A stretch of 64,000 nucleotides of DNA from JANSXG01 sp024743075 (lineage in GTDB: Bacteria > Planctomycetota > Phycisphaerae > Phycisphaerales > UBA1924): positions 310,001-374,000 of the forward strand of contig CP159477.1 of NCBI GenBank assembly GCA_042140185.1. Direction: 5' to 3'. The stretch's first letter is position 1; each line of letters starts with the position of its first letter. Positions 26,766 to 36,502 of this stretch are shown in pieces. The notes below the pieces were generated by a model. That model saw only the letters and a list, made by a program, of their open reading frames with translations. It was not told the origin of the DNA and made no database searches. A program made the translations under genes and the position numbers.

Positions 26766-27575
26766 ATGGCGACCATCTCTCTGTACTCGGCCTCGACGGG
26801 CATGAACGCGCTGAACACGCGTTTGGACGTCATCGCCAACAACCTTGCGAACGTGAACACGGACGGCTTCAAAGGCAGCCGCGCGAACTTCCAGGACCTG
26901 CTGTACCAGGAGAAGCGCCTCCCCGGCGTCGAGAACGCCAACGGCGATGAGAGCCCGACCGGGCTCTATGTCGGCCTCGGTGTGAAGGTCTCGGGCACGC
27001 AGCTCGATTTTCGCCAGGGGGCTCCGATCGAGACCGGAAAGCCGACCGACCTTCTTATCGACGGCGAGGGCTTTTTCCAGGTGCTGGTCGAAGACTCGGT
27101 GTCGGATAGCGGCGTGGCGTACACCCGCGCCGGCAACTTCGTCCAGAACTCCGAGGGCGAACTGGTGCTTGCCAACGACCTCGGATACCGGCTCGCCGGC
27201 GGGATCGTGATCCCGCCTGATGCCACGCAGATAGAGATCGCTCAGGACGGCCAGGTCTACGTCTCGATCAACGGCGACCCACAGCCGGATCCGGTCGGAC
27301 AGATTGAGATTGCGACGTTCATCAATCCGACCGGGCTCAAGCAGATCGGCGGCAATCTCTTTGTCGAGTCTGCAGCGAGCGGTGAGCCCTTTGTGGGCGA
27401 ACCCGGTCAGGATCAGTTCGGACGGATTGAGTCGGGCTATCTCGAGGGCTCGAATGTCGACCCGACGCGAGAACTGATCGAATTGATCCGGACCCAGCGG
27501 GCGTTCGAGATGAACAGCCAGGTTGTGCGAGCGGCGGACGAAACGCTGCGGGCAATCGGGCAGCTCCGCCGCTGA
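26766..27575 (+). CDS. flgG: flagellar distal-rod protein FlgG
   Basis: FlgG forms the distal rod that crosses the periplasm. The protein is 269 residues (E. coli 260). Motifs: SLYSASTGMNALNTRLDVIA, NNLANVNTDGFKGSRANFQD, DGEGFFQV and the C-terminal EGSNVDPTRELIELIRTQRA followed by FEMNSQVVRAADETL, which is the FlgG hallmark. It leads a sigma-54 unit with flgA and flgH. Confidence 0.97.
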   Translation: MATISLYSASTGMNALNTRLDVIANNLANVNTDGFKGSRANFQDLLYQEKRLPGVENANGDESPTGLYVGLGVKVSGTQLDFRQGAPIETGKPTDLLIDGEGFFQVLVEDSVSDSGVAYTRAGNFVQNSEGELVLANDLGYRLAGGIVIPPDATQIEIAQDGQVYVSINGDPQPDPVGQIEIATFINPTGLKQIGGNLFVESAASGEPFVGEPGQDQFGRIESGYLEGSNVDPTRELIELIRTQRAFEMNSQVVRAADETLRAIGQLRR

Positions 27576-27626
27576 TCGAATGAACTGAACTGAAACCGCA
27601 TCGAGCGTAGCAGGAGGCGAAGCGCG

Positions 27627-28687
27627 ATGAACATGACTCTTTCCAATCGAATCTGGAGCGTGACCGCGGCGATCGTTGCGATCGGTGTTCTCGCGTCGAG
27701 CGTCTCTGCGAACACGGTGCGCCTGAAGCGCGGCGCGGTGGTCGAGACCGAACAGGCGCTGCTTTGCGCGATGTGGCCGATCTTGAGGGCGTCTACGCCT
27801 CGGGTCTGGCCGAGACCCTCATCGTGTCGACGGCGGCGGAACTGCTGGACGGATCGGGGAGCGGCAGCGTGTCGCTCGATCGCGTGCGTTCGGCGCTGAA
27901 GCGCGATGGTGCGATCATGGGGCGTCTGACCTTTGCCGGCGCGGTCTGCACGCTGCGGAGCGGCACGCCCGAGCGCTCCGGTTCGGACGACGATGCGGAA
28001 GCGGTGAAGGCCCGATCGGCGTGGCGGACGCTGGACGACTGGCGGTCCGAGACCGAGGCGACCGTTGAGATCGCGATCGTGCGAAGGTTTATGAGCGAGC
28101 TGGGCGTCGGCGCGGATCGGCTGCGGCTGAAGTTCAAGCCGGGCAGCGAAGAGGTGCTGGGGCTCTGCTCGACAACTCGTCGCACGCTGATCGAGCCGGT
28201 GTCCACGTACACGAGCAGCGTGGTCCTGCTCCGGGTGGAGCGGTATCTTCCAAGCGGATCCCTCGAACGGGCGGATACGGTGAGCGTCGAGGTGCAGGTT
28301 CTGCGCAGCGTGCTGAAACTGCGCGAGCAGGTTTCGCGGCGCGACTCGATCCCGGGCGGTGTGCTCGAAGCGAGCAGCGAGTGGCTTGCGGCATCCGTCG
28401 ACGCGATCGACGCATCCGAGGCGTTCAAACTGGTCGGGAAACTGGCCCAGACTCGGCTGGAGGCCGGCACGATCCTGCTGCAGACGCATGTGGAGGAGCC
28501 GATCGCGGTGGAGCGCAATTCGCTGGTGCAGGTGATCTACCACGTGGACGGCTTCGTGCTGAAGACGCAGGCCCGCGCACGCAGTGCGGGCCGCGTGGGC
28601 GAGATCATCGAGGTCCGTGTGGAGGACACGAAATCGAGTTTCCTGGCGCGTGTGGACGGGCCGGGTCGAGTGATCGTGGTCGAATGA
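27627..28687 (+). CDS. flgA: flagellar P-ring assembly chaperone FlgA (frameshift in sequence)
   Basis: FlgA is a periplasmic chaperone for the P ring. ATG at 27627 follows AGGAGG; residues 1-29 are a signal peptide (VLASSVSA). The frame breaks at about 27762-27765 in GCTGCTTTGCG; one added base yields LLRDVADLEGVYASGLAETL, the typical start of the mature FlgA-like SAF region. The C-terminal part has PIAVERNSLVQVIYHVDGFV and RSAGRVGEIIEVRVEDTKS, matching the FlgA ending that includes G-x-G-D/E-x-I-x-V. About 353 residues when corrected, longer than enteric FlgA (219). Confidence 0.85.
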
Positions 28688-28713
28688 GCATCGCACAAGG
28701 AAAGGCAAGAACG

Positions 28714-29409
28714 ATGAAACGAACGACAGCAATCGCGGCGGTGCTGGGTCTGGTTTCGGCGGCAGGGGCTCAGTCGACAATGGATCAGGCCGGGGGTGAG
28801 ATCGAGCGGAACTCAGAGGGCGTGGTGATCCACCGAGCGAAGGAGGGCGGGCTGACGCTGGCGACGGCGAGCTTTTACCTAGTTGAGCCGCCTGAGCCGC
28901 GGGTATTTCGCGAGAACGACCTGATCACGGTGATCGTGTCCGAGCGGGCCGAGGTGAAGAACGAGAACACGCTCGAGACCGACAAGTCGTACGACTTTTC
29001 GGGCGGTGTGACCGCGATGCCGGACCTGCTCAAGCTGCTGGAACTGCGTTGGCAGGAGTACGAGGGACTTCCGATCAACGCGGACATGAACTTCGGGCGG
29101 TCCTACTCGGGTGAGGGCGAGCAGGAGGTCAAACGCGAGACGACGGCGCGCGTGACGGCCCGGGTTGTGGAGGTCAAGCCGAACGGCACGATGCTGCTGG
29201 AGAGCAAGACCTCGATCCGGACCGACGGCGAGGAGCAGGTCATCGTGATCAGCGGTCTGGCCCGTCAGGAGGATGTGACGATCGCGAACACGGTCCAGAG
29301 CAACCAGATGGCGAACCTGATCGTGAACATCCAGCACCACGGCGAGCTCAAGCGGAGTTCGGAGAAGGGGCTGATCCCGCGGGCGTTCGATCTGCTGTTC
29401 AACTTCTGA
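28714..29409 (+). CDS. flgH: flagellar L-ring protein FlgH
   Basis: FlgH builds the outer-membrane L ring. The 231-residue protein has a signal peptide (KRTTAIAAVLGLVSAAGA) without the lipoprotein cysteine usual in Proteobacteria. Mid-region RVFRENDLITVIVSERAEV, then NTLETDKSYDFSG and GEGEQEVKRETTARVTARVV are classic, as are SGLARQEDVTIANTVQSNQM and the end RSSEKGLIPRAFDLLFNF. ATG 28714 follows AAGGAAAGG; an in-frame ATG at 28684 that overlaps the flgA stop would add 10 residues before the signal peptide. The presence of flgH and flgI implies a didermal envelope. Confidence 0.93.
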   Translation: MKRTTAIAAVLGLVSAAGAQSTMDQAGGEIERNSEGVVIHRAKEGGLTLATASFYLVEPPEPRVFRENDLITVIVSERAEVKNENTLETDKSYDFSGGVTAMPDLLKLLELRWQEYEGLPINADMNFGRSYSGEGEQEVKRETTARVTARVVEVKPNGTMLLESKTSIRTDGEEQVIVISGLARQEDVTIANTVQSNQMANLIVNIQHHGELKRSSEKGLIPRAFDLLFNF

Positions 29410-29445
29410 TTAGCACCGCTCGCGCCTGATTATGCACCCGATCGC

Positions 29446-29472
29446 GCGGCCGCCTCCGGACGGCCGCTTTTT
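29446..29472 (+). terminator. terminator after flgH
   Basis: GCGGCCG, 8-base loop, CGGCCGC, then TTTTT. It separates the flgG-flgA-flgH unit from the flgI unit, whose promoter begins 7 bases later. Confidence 0.85.
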
Positions 29473-29478
29473 CGTGCG

Positions 29479-29494
29479 CGGCACGGGTGTTGCT
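29479..29494 (+). promoter_or_regulatory. sigma-54 promoter for flgI-flgJ-flgN
   Basis: CGGCACGGGTGTTGCT: GG at 29480-29481 and GC at 29492-29493, 10 bases apart, matching GGCACG-N4-TTGCT fully. The predicted transcript starts only about 25 bases before the flgI ATG. Confidence 0.85.
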
Positions 29495-29528
29495 AACAGG
29501 TTCGGGCACACACACAGGAGGTGCTGTG

Positions 29529-30672
29529 ATGACGAAAGGACGCAGGATGCGACCGAAATGGGCAGGATCGACGGCTGTGATTGCTGCGCTGTGCGCATGG
29601 CTTGCGCTGGGGACGGCGCCGGGGGCTCGCGCAGACCAGCGATATCTCGATCCAGGACATCACGCGGCTGAAAGGCCAGGGCTCGGACCGGCTTTGGGGC
29701 ATGGGTGTGGTGTTCGGCCTGCCGGGGAGCGGTGACAGTTCGAAGGTGCGTCCGAAGGCTCGGCAGCTCGCTCAGCTGCTTGAGCACGCGGGGAATCCGA
29801 TCCCGGGCATCGAAGAGGCGCTGGACACGAAGTCGGTGGCGATCGTCATGGTGACGGCGAGGCTGCCCGAGGAGAGCGTCGTCGCCGGAGATGAGTTTCA
29901 CCTTCGCGTTTCAACGATGTACGACGCCAAGAGCCTGGACGGCGGCGAACTGTTCCTGACGCCGATGCGCGGGTCATCGCCGACGGATCCATGGATCTAC
30001 GCCTTCGGGGCCGGCCCGATCAGCCCGGACGGCTCGGGCGTCTCGACCGTCGGTCGCGTATCGAACGGCTGCCGCGTGATCCGCGAGATCAAGAAGCCGG
30101 TGGTCGACAACTTCGGCGTGGTCACGCTGCAGGTGCGAGAGAATTTCGCCTCGGCGACCACGACGACGCTGCTGGCCAATCTGATCAATCAGGACCGTCA
30201 GGGCCTGCGTACGGACGGCGCTCCGCCGATCGCTCGGGCGATGGACGATCGCTCGGTGGTCGTTGAGATCCCGGATGAGGAGTTGGTGAACCCGATCCGC
30301 TTCATCGCGGATCTGCAGAAAATCAGGTTTGATGCATCGCTGCTGTCGATTCGGCCTCGCATCGTGATCAACGAGCGAGCGGGGGTGATCACGATCACCG
30401 GCAACGTGGTGATCCGGCCCTCCGTGGTCGCCAGCGGGAGCCTGGTCGTGACGACGACGGAACCGGAGATCCCGGCGACGCTCGACAACCCGCTGATCAC
30501 GCAGTCGAACAGCACGACGGTCTCGACGACGGCGGATGAGCGTGCGGGAGCCCAGGCGCAGGCGCTGCTGGATGCGATGCGTCGGCTGGAGGTTCCGGTG
30601 CAGCAGCAGATCGAGATCTTCAAGAACCTGCAGGAGAGTTCGGCGCTGAGCGTGCCGCTGGAGTACATGTGA
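29529..30672 (+). CDS. flgI: flagellar P-ring protein FlgI (frameshift in sequence)
   Basis: FlgI forms the periplasmic P ring around the rod. ATG 29529 follows AGGAGG. A signal peptide ends GTAPGARA; the frame then breaks at about 29628-29632. Restoring a GC in GCGC gives ARA-QTSDISIQDITRLKGQG, which places a normal cleavage site before the mature start. The mature part has VVFGLPGSGDSSK, MVTARLPEESVVAGDEFHLRV split around T-A-R, GRVSNGCRVIREI and INERAGVITITGNVVI. The end VQQQIEIFKNLQESSALSV with VPLEYM is less like the enteric form (K-A-A-G-A-L). About 381 residues. Confidence 0.92.
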
Positions 30673-31190
30673 TGCAGGGGATACAGAGTTCATCGGCTTC
30701 GGCATCACTGGACACCGGTCTGCTTGCTCCCGGCGCCCGCGTCGGGGATCGCGGCGGGGCGTTCGACGCGGCGTTGCGGGAGGCGATGGGGCCGGAGAAG
30801 CGGGCGCCGAAGCCCGAGCGCGAGCCTCTGGATGACGCGACTCGGGAGGAGCTGTGGCGGGCCCGGATCGAGGAGCAGCGGAAGATCCGCGAGGACCCCG
30901 AGCGGTTTGAACGGGCCCAGAAGGGTGCCGAGCAGCTCGTGGCGGCGACGTTCATCGTGCCGATCCTGCAGCAGCTCCGCGAGTCGAACATGGCGGCGGA
31001 ACCGTTCGGGCCGGGCATGTACGAAAAGCGTCTGGGGCCGATGCTGGACGCTCAGATCGCTGACCGGATCGTGTCCGCACAAAGCCTGCCGATCGTGGAG
31101 GCGGTGCGTGACCGGATGCTTGGGGTTGACCGGCTGCGGGTTGAGTCGAGCGAAGACGCACCGGCCGGGGCAGATGAAGGAGCGGAATGA
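30672..31190 (+). CDS. flgJ: FlgJ N-terminal-type rod-binding protein
   Basis: A rod-capping protein of the FlgJ N-terminal family. It has the core motif QLVAATFIVPILQQLRESN followed by MYEKRLGPMLDAQIADRIV, as expected for the rod-binding domain. The muramidase domain of enteric FlgJ is absent, so wall hydrolysis must come from another enzyme. The ATG overlaps the flgI stop (TGATG), so they are coupled; a GTG at 30669 is also possible. About 172 residues, with a disordered charged N-terminus and acidic tail. Confidence 0.82.
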   Translation: MQGIQSSSASASLDTGLLAPGARVGDRGGAFDAALREAMGPEKRAPKPEREPLDDATREELWRARIEEQRKIREDPERFERAQKGAEQLVAATFIVPILQQLRESNMAAEPFGPGMYEKRLGPMLDAQIADRIVSAQSLPIVEAVRDRMLGVDRLRVESSEDAPAGADEGAE

Positions 31191-31813
31191 TGCAGCAGAA
31201 TCTGAGCCCTGAGCAAAGGAAGCGGATCGAGGAGCACCTGGCGAAGGTGAAGGCGTCGAAGCAGGCGCCGAAGGCCCCGAAGCCGGAGCCGCGAGGCTGG
31301 ATCGATTCGGATGATCCGCTGATCGGCGAACTCGAGACGATGCTGCGTCAGTTGATCGTGCACTACGAGCAGCTGCACTCGCTGGCGAAGCTGCACCTGG
31401 AGGCGATCCGTCGGGCGGATGTGGACCAGCTCTCGACATGCGTCGCTCAGGAGAACTCGATCATCCAGAAGGTGGCCGAGGTCGAGAAGCGGCGGCTGCA
31501 CGTGGTCGGCGACATCGCCGATGTGCTGGGTTCCCCGGCGGAAACACAGACGACGATGAGCTGGATCGCCGAGCGGGTACGCGGGGACAAGGGAGGCCGA
31601 CTGGCGGCGATGGCGCGTCACCTGCGCGAGGTGATCGGAGAAATGACCGAGGTGAACAACGCGGCTCGATCGGCGGCGGACACGCTTGCGAAGCACATGG
31701 ACGGGCTGATGCGGAGCGTGGCGCGTGAACTGAACCACGCGAAGACCTACTCGAACCGCGGCCGGGTGGATGCCGGGCCGGCGGTGGTGTCGGCGCTGGA
31801 CATATCGAGTTGA
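31187..31813 (+). CDS. flgN: FlgN-like chaperone for hook-associated proteins
   Basis: A helical 208-residue protein of the FlgN type, the secretion chaperone for FlgK and FlgL. From about residue 48 it reads GELETMLRQLIVHYEQLHSL and EAIRRADVDQLSTCVAQENS, then EVEKRRLHVV, the usual FlgN long-helix pattern. Its N-terminal 45 residues are Lys/Pro-rich. The ATG overlaps the flgJ stop by four bases. It is the last gene of the flgI unit, directly before the promoter of its presumed clients flgK and flgL. Confidence 0.78.
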   Translation: MMQQNLSPEQRKRIEEHLAKVKASKQAPKAPKPEPRGWIDSDDPLIGELETMLRQLIVHYEQLHSLAKLHLEAIRRADVDQLSTCVAQENSIIQKVAEVEKRRLHVVGDIADVLGSPAETQTTMSWIAERVRGDKGGRLAAMARHLREVIGEMTEVNNAARSAADTLAKHMDGLMRSVARELNHAKTYSNRGRVDAGPAVVSALDISS

Positions 31814-31825
31814 GGCGGGGCGGAG

Positions 31826-31841
31826 TGGCACGGGCCTTGCG
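31826..31841 (+). promoter_or_regulatory. sigma-54 promoter for flgK-flgL
   Basis: TGGCACGGGCCTTGCG is a full consensus match: GG at 31827-31828, GC at 31839-31840, 10 bases between. It begins 12 bases after the flgN stop and lies about 75 bases before the flgK ATG. Confidence 0.9.
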
Positions 31842-31914
31842 TGAGTGAGGCGGGTTCGCCGTGACTGGGCGCAGGAAGCGCAGGTCGTGCGCGGGCGACT
31901 GACCGGAGCGTGCC

Positions 31915-33697
31915 ATGAGTCTGACGAGTTCACTGCTGATCGGCCGGACCGCGCTGAACGCGAGCCAGGCTGCGATCCAGGTCACCGGCAACAACATGGC
32001 CAACGCCGCGACGCCGGGGTATCACCGGCAGCGCGTGGAGCTGGGGCCGCTTCGCGGTCAGCGCGACGGGCTCGGGTTCGTCGGGCGGGGCGTTGAGATC
32101 TCGCGGATCAGCCGGGCGATCGACCCGGCCCTGACCGCTCGGTTCCGGGTGCGCTGGCCCAGGAGAACGCGTCGGCGGTCGAGCGACAGGTGCTGAGTTC
32201 GCTCGAGGCCATGATGAACGAGCTGACCGATGCGGACCTGAGTTCGCAGATGGGCCGGTTCTTCAACGCGTGGTCGGAGCTTGCGAACAATCCCGGTTCG
32301 AGCGTGACGCGTGCGGCGGTGGTGGAGGAGGGCGCGAACCTCGCGGGGTACATCAACGGATTGCGGAGCGATCTGATCCAGCAGCGCGGTCAGATCGAGC
32401 AGCAGATCGCCTTCAATGTTGATCGTGCGAACACCCTGCTGACGGAGATCGCGGGGCTGAACCAGGCGATCGTGAATGCCGAGCAGGGCAACGCGGTCGA
32501 GGGCAACCTGCGCGACCAGCGCGGGGTGCTGCTCGACGAGCTTGCGGGGATGCTGGACGTCACGGTGATCGAGCAGCAGTCGGGCGCTGTGGATGTGCTG
32601 GTCGACTCGTTCCCGATCGTGCTCGGATCGACAGCGCGCGGATGGAACTCGATATCCGTTCCGTAGAGCCGAACCCACAGATCAACGAACCAGGGGGGAT
32701 CGAGTACCGGATCATGTCGGTGCTGGATCAGGAGGAGATCCGGCTGACATCGGGCACGCTGGGCGGGCTGCTGCAGCAGCGGGACGGCTCGATCCAACGG
32801 ACGATCGACGAGCTCGATTCGGTCGCGGCAACGCTGGCGTTCGAGGTGAACCGGCTGCACACATCGGGCCGGCCGGTGAACGGGATCACCGACATAACCT
32901 CCGCGGAGTCGCTGGAGCCGTCGGAGTGGGCGGTGGCGCTGAACGATCCGGCGAACGAGACGCTCGCGTTGCTGCCGTTTGCCCCTCGGAACGGCAGTTT
33001 CCAGGTGCGGGTGACCGATGAGAACGGGAACACATTCGACCAGACGATCTTCGTGGACCTCGACGGCATCGACAGTGCCGGAGCGACGGGCTTCGGAGAC
33101 GACACAACCCTGGATGACCTGCGAGCGTCGATCGACGCGGTCCCGAACTTGAACGCGGAGATCACCGCGACGGGTTCGCTGCGTATCTATACGGATGCCG
33201 GGTACGAGGTGAGTTTCGCCGACGACTCGTCGGGGGTGCTGGCGGTTCTGGGGATCAACACCTTCTTTACCGGATCGGATGCGGGTGATCTGGCGGTGGC
33301 GGGGGCGCTGCGTGCGGATCCGGAGCGGATCAGCGTGGGGAGCGGTCCCGGGGAAAACGACACGGCTTTGGCGATCGCCAACCTGCGTGACACGCCGATC
33401 TCGCGGTTCCCGAGGTTCATGAACGGCGGGGCGCCGGCTTCGGGGGATGTAACGCTTCAGGATCTTTGGGGGAGCACGGTCGAGCGCAACGCGGTTCTTG
33501 CGCGTTCGGCGAACACGCGCTACGAGTCGCTGAGCGCGGTGCGCCAGTCGCTGGAGGCGCAGGACCGCGCGATCGGCGGCGTGAGCATGGACGAGGAGTC
33601 CATCAATCTCATTCAGTACCAGCAGCAGTACCAGGGTGCGGCTCGGTTCATCAGCGTGGTTGACGAGCTGACGCAGCTTCTTCTGTCGCTGGTCTAG
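31915..33697 (+). CDS. flgK: hook-filament junction protein FlgK (two frameshifts in sequence)
   Basis: FlgK (HAP1) joins hook and filament. The N-terminus reads LIGRTALNASQAAIQVTGNN and MANAATPGYHRQRVEL. The frame breaks twice: at GGG 32147-32149, where one more G gives RFRGALAQENASAVERQ, and at GG 32640-32641, where one more gives STARGMELDIRSVEP. The middle has MLDVTVIEQQSGAVDVLVDS and the end SMDEESINLIQYQQQYQGAA then RFISVVDELTQLLLSLV, both diagnostic. Corrected length is about 594 residues. It is coupled with flgL 16 bases downstream. Confidence 0.93.
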
Positions 33698-33713
33698 TGC
33701 AAGGGGTTCAGGT

Positions 33714-35744
33714 ATGACGGTTCCCGCACTTTTCGGTCGCGTTCCGACGCTGCTCGCGTCCCAGATCTCTCTGCGCAATGCGACTGACACGAATATCGCG
33801 CTGCTGAACCTGAACAACCAGCTCAGCAGCGGGCTGCGTATTGATCGGCCGAGCGAAGACCCGATCGCCGCGGCGGTGGTGGGGGTGCTGGACAACCGCC
33901 TGGAGGGCGACACGCAGCGGATCCGCAACATGGGTCACGGCGGATCGGTCCTGAACAGTCTGGATACCGCGCTCTCGGAGATGCTCGACACGGTGCTGGA
34001 GGCCCAGTCGATCGCGTCGAGCCAGGTCGGCGTGGGGTCGGATGCGGGAACGCGGGTGGCTCAGGCGGAAGTGATCGACCAGATGATCACGCAGATCAGC
34101 GGGGTGATGAACCGTGACTTCGCCGGGATTCACTACTTCGGCGGCGGGCGGGTGACCTCTCCTCCGATCTCGAGTTTCCACGGCGGGTATCGGTACACGG
34201 GTGCGGGGGAGGGTCTGCGGACCGATCTGGGGCCAGAGCTTGAGTTCCCGATCACGCTCGGGGCGGAGCAGGCGGCGGGTGCGCTGTCGGCGCGGGTCCG
34301 CGGCGACCGGAATCTGAACCCGAGTCTGACTGACCAGACATTCGTGCGAGATTTGCGCGGGCCGATGGTCGGGCGCGAGCTGGGGACGCTGACGATCAGC
34401 ATCGATTCGGGCACGCCGGTCTTCGTGGATGTGGACCTCTCTGACGCGGAGACGATCGGCGATGTTCGACGGCGGATCGAGGCGGCGATCCGGGATACGG
34501 ACCCGTCGGCGCTGGGCGGCGCCTTCCCGAACGGCGTGACGATTGCGCCGACCGGCGACCGGCTGGAGTTCGCGACGATCAACGCAGGAACGACGATTTC
34601 GTTCGTGGACGGGCCGATCGGTGAGACGGCGAGCGCCTTGGGTCTCGAAGGGACGAACTTCACCAGCGTGGTCACGACGGCGTCGGGTGGGAACGGAGAT
34701 CTGGACCCGGTGGTCACGGCGCGGACGACGCTGGGGGCGCTGAACCCGCTGGCGGGGGCGGTGGACTTCGGGGATATCACGATCGTCAATGGCGGTCGGA
34801 CCGGCACGGTCACGACTGGCGCGGGGATGACCGTGGCGGAACTTGCCGAGGAGATCAGCCGGCTGAACCTGGGCGTGCGACTCGAGATCGACGGGGATGG
34901 GGACCGTCTGGCGATCAAGAATGAGGTTGCCGGGATGCGGATGGCGGTCTACGAGAGCGGGGCGAACTTCGCTGCTGAGACGCTGGGCTTGCGGACGTCG
35001 ACGGCGTCGACCCGGGTCGACACGCTCAATGACGGCCGCGGAGTGGAGATTTCGGATGGGCAGACGGACCCGACGACGGGCCTGCCCGACGCCGCGCGGA
35101 ACCTGGACTTCCGGGTGACGCTGTCGGATGGGTCAAACTTCACGGTGGACCTGGTGCCGGCGGACATGGACACGCTGTCGACGGTGGTCGGCAAGATCAA
35201 CGCGGAGGCGGCTGCGCAGGGTCTCGGCGCGGTGTTCACGGCGTCGATCGACCCGAACACCGGCGGGATCGCGTTCGCTGACACTGCCGGCGGGGGCGGG
35301 CAGATCTCCGTATCCAGTCTGAACGGGTACGCGGCGGAGGACCTCGGTCTTCTGGACGCCAAGTCGGCAACGGCAAGTCTTGCCGGTTCGGATCGGTCAA
35401 CCGTGCGCGTCGACGGGTTGCTGACGTCCCTGATCGAGCTTCGTGACTCGCTGCTGGGCAATGATGTTCGCGGGATCACCCGTGCTTCTGAGAATTTGGA
35501 GGGCGATATTGATCGGTTGACCTCGGCACGGGCGTTGGTTGGCACGCGATCTGCTCGGGTGGAGCAGGTTCAGTCGCGCACCGACGAGCGGATGCTTCTG
35601 GACCGCGCCATCAAGAGCGATCTGCAGGATCTGGACTTTGTGGAAGCGTCGACTCGCTTCAGCCTCCTGCAAACGCAGTTGCAGGCGGCGTATCAGGTGA
35701 CGGCGAGTTCGCAGTCGCTGAGCCTTCTGAACTTCCTCGGTTAG
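33714..35744 (+). CDS. flgL: hook-filament junction protein FlgL (long form)
   Basis: FlgL (HAP3) lies between FlgK and the filament. N-terminus: SLRNATDTNIALLNLNNQLS then SGLRIDRPSEDPIAAAVV; C-terminus: STRFSLLQTQLQAAYQVTA and SSQSLSLLNFLG. It is 676 residues, about twice enteric FlgL (317). The extra length is a middle region (about 190-560) with repeated flagellin-hook-type segments rich in Thr, Gly and Asp, which would form surface domains. Intact frame. Confidence 0.92.
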   Translation: MTVPALFGRVPTLLASQISLRNATDTNIALLNLNNQLSSGLRIDRPSEDPIAAAVVGVLDNRLEGDTQRIRNMGHGGSVLNSLDTALSEMLDTVLEAQSIASSQVGVGSDAGTRVAQAEVIDQMITQISGVMNRDFAGIHYFGGGRVTSPPISSFHGGYRYTGAGEGLRTDLGPELEFPITLGAEQAAGALSARVRGDRNLNPSLTDQTFVRDLRGPMVGRELGTLTISIDSGTPVFVDVDLSDAETIGDVRRRIEAAIRDTDPSALGGAFPNGVTIAPTGDRLEFATINAGTTISFVDGPIGETASALGLEGTNFTSVVTTASGGNGDLDPVVTARTTLGALNPLAGAVDFGDITIVNGGRTGTVTTGAGMTVAELAEEISRLNLGVRLEIDGDGDRLAIKNEVAGMRMAVYESGANFAAETLGLRTSTASTRVDTLNDGRGVEISDGQTDPTTGLPDAARNLDFRVTLSDGSNFTVDLVPADMDTLSTVVGKINAEAAAQGLGAVFTASIDPNTGGIAFADTAGGGGQISVSSLNGYAAEDLGLLDAKSATASLAGSDRSTVRVDGLLTSLIELRDSLLGNDVRGITRASENLEGDIDRLTSARALVGTRSARVEQVQSRTDERMLLDRAIKSDLQDLDFVEASTRFSLLQTQLQAAYQVTASSQSLSLLNFLG

Positions 35745-35866
35745 CGCCGAGGGGGCTCGATTCGGATCCCCGGCGGAACTCGGCCGCTGACGGGGAATGG
35801 ACAGGATGTCGCCCGCGAAGGACGTGGGTGTTCCAGGATGGTCGGCCGATGGAGCGGAGCACTCCG

Positions 35867-36313
35867 ATGGAAGTGCAAACCACACGGTTCGGAACGGTGG
35901 AGATCGCGGAGGACCGCGTGATCACGTTCGCGAAGGGATTGCTCGGGTTTAGCGAGCAGTTGCGTTATTGTCTGCTGCAACCCAGCGACAACGCGTGTTT
36001 CTTCTGGTTGCAGTGCGTTGACGATCCGTCGCTCGCGTTCGTCGTTACCGATCCGTCGTTGTTCTTCGACGACTACTCGGTCCCGATCAGAGCCGAGCAG
36101 GCCGAGGATCTGCGCCTGAAGACTCTCGATGACGCGCAGGTGTTCGTGATCGTGAATCGCGTCGGCGGCAAGCTCACCGGGAACCTGCAGGGTCCTCTTG
36201 TGATCAACACCGTTGACCGTATCGGAGAGCAGTTCGTGCTCGCCGAGAAGCGGTGGACGACGCGGCACGAGTTGCTGTCGGTCGAGGACATGGCAAAGGC
36301 CGCGTCGGCGTAA
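35867..36313 (+). CDS. fliW: flagellar assembly factor FliW (CsrA antagonist)
   Basis: FliW binds CsrA and flagellin; free FliW frees flagellin mRNA from CsrA repression. The 148-residue protein opens VQTTRFGTVEIAEDRVITFA and has KGLLGFSEQLRYCLLQ, FFWLQCVDDPSLAFVVTDP and DRIGEQFVLAEKRWTTRHEL, as in the family. The ATG at 35867 with GGAG 8 bases upstream fits homologues; an in-frame ATG at 35828 would add 13 residues. It lies directly before csrA and the flagellin genes. Confidence 0.93.
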   Translation: MEVQTTRFGTVEIAEDRVITFAKGLLGFSEQLRYCLLQPSDNACFFWLQCVDDPSLAFVVTDPSLFFDDYSVPIRAEQAEDLRLKTLDDAQVFVIVNRVGGKLTGNLQGPLVINTVDRIGEQFVLAEKRWTTRHELLSVEDMAKAASA

Positions 36314-36502
36314 GCGCCAGCGGATTGTGCGGTGGCGGGTTGCTCGGGACGAGCGACGACGCCGCGGGGGTTCAGCCCCGAGCCGCTGGTGGTGTCTCGG
36401 CGTGTCAGGCGCACCGGCTGTTCGCGAGAGCGAGCGGGGAAGGGTGTGGTTGCGCAGCGAGGCGCCCGCGAGAACGGGAATCCAAGGAAGGAGCCTGGAG
36501 CA

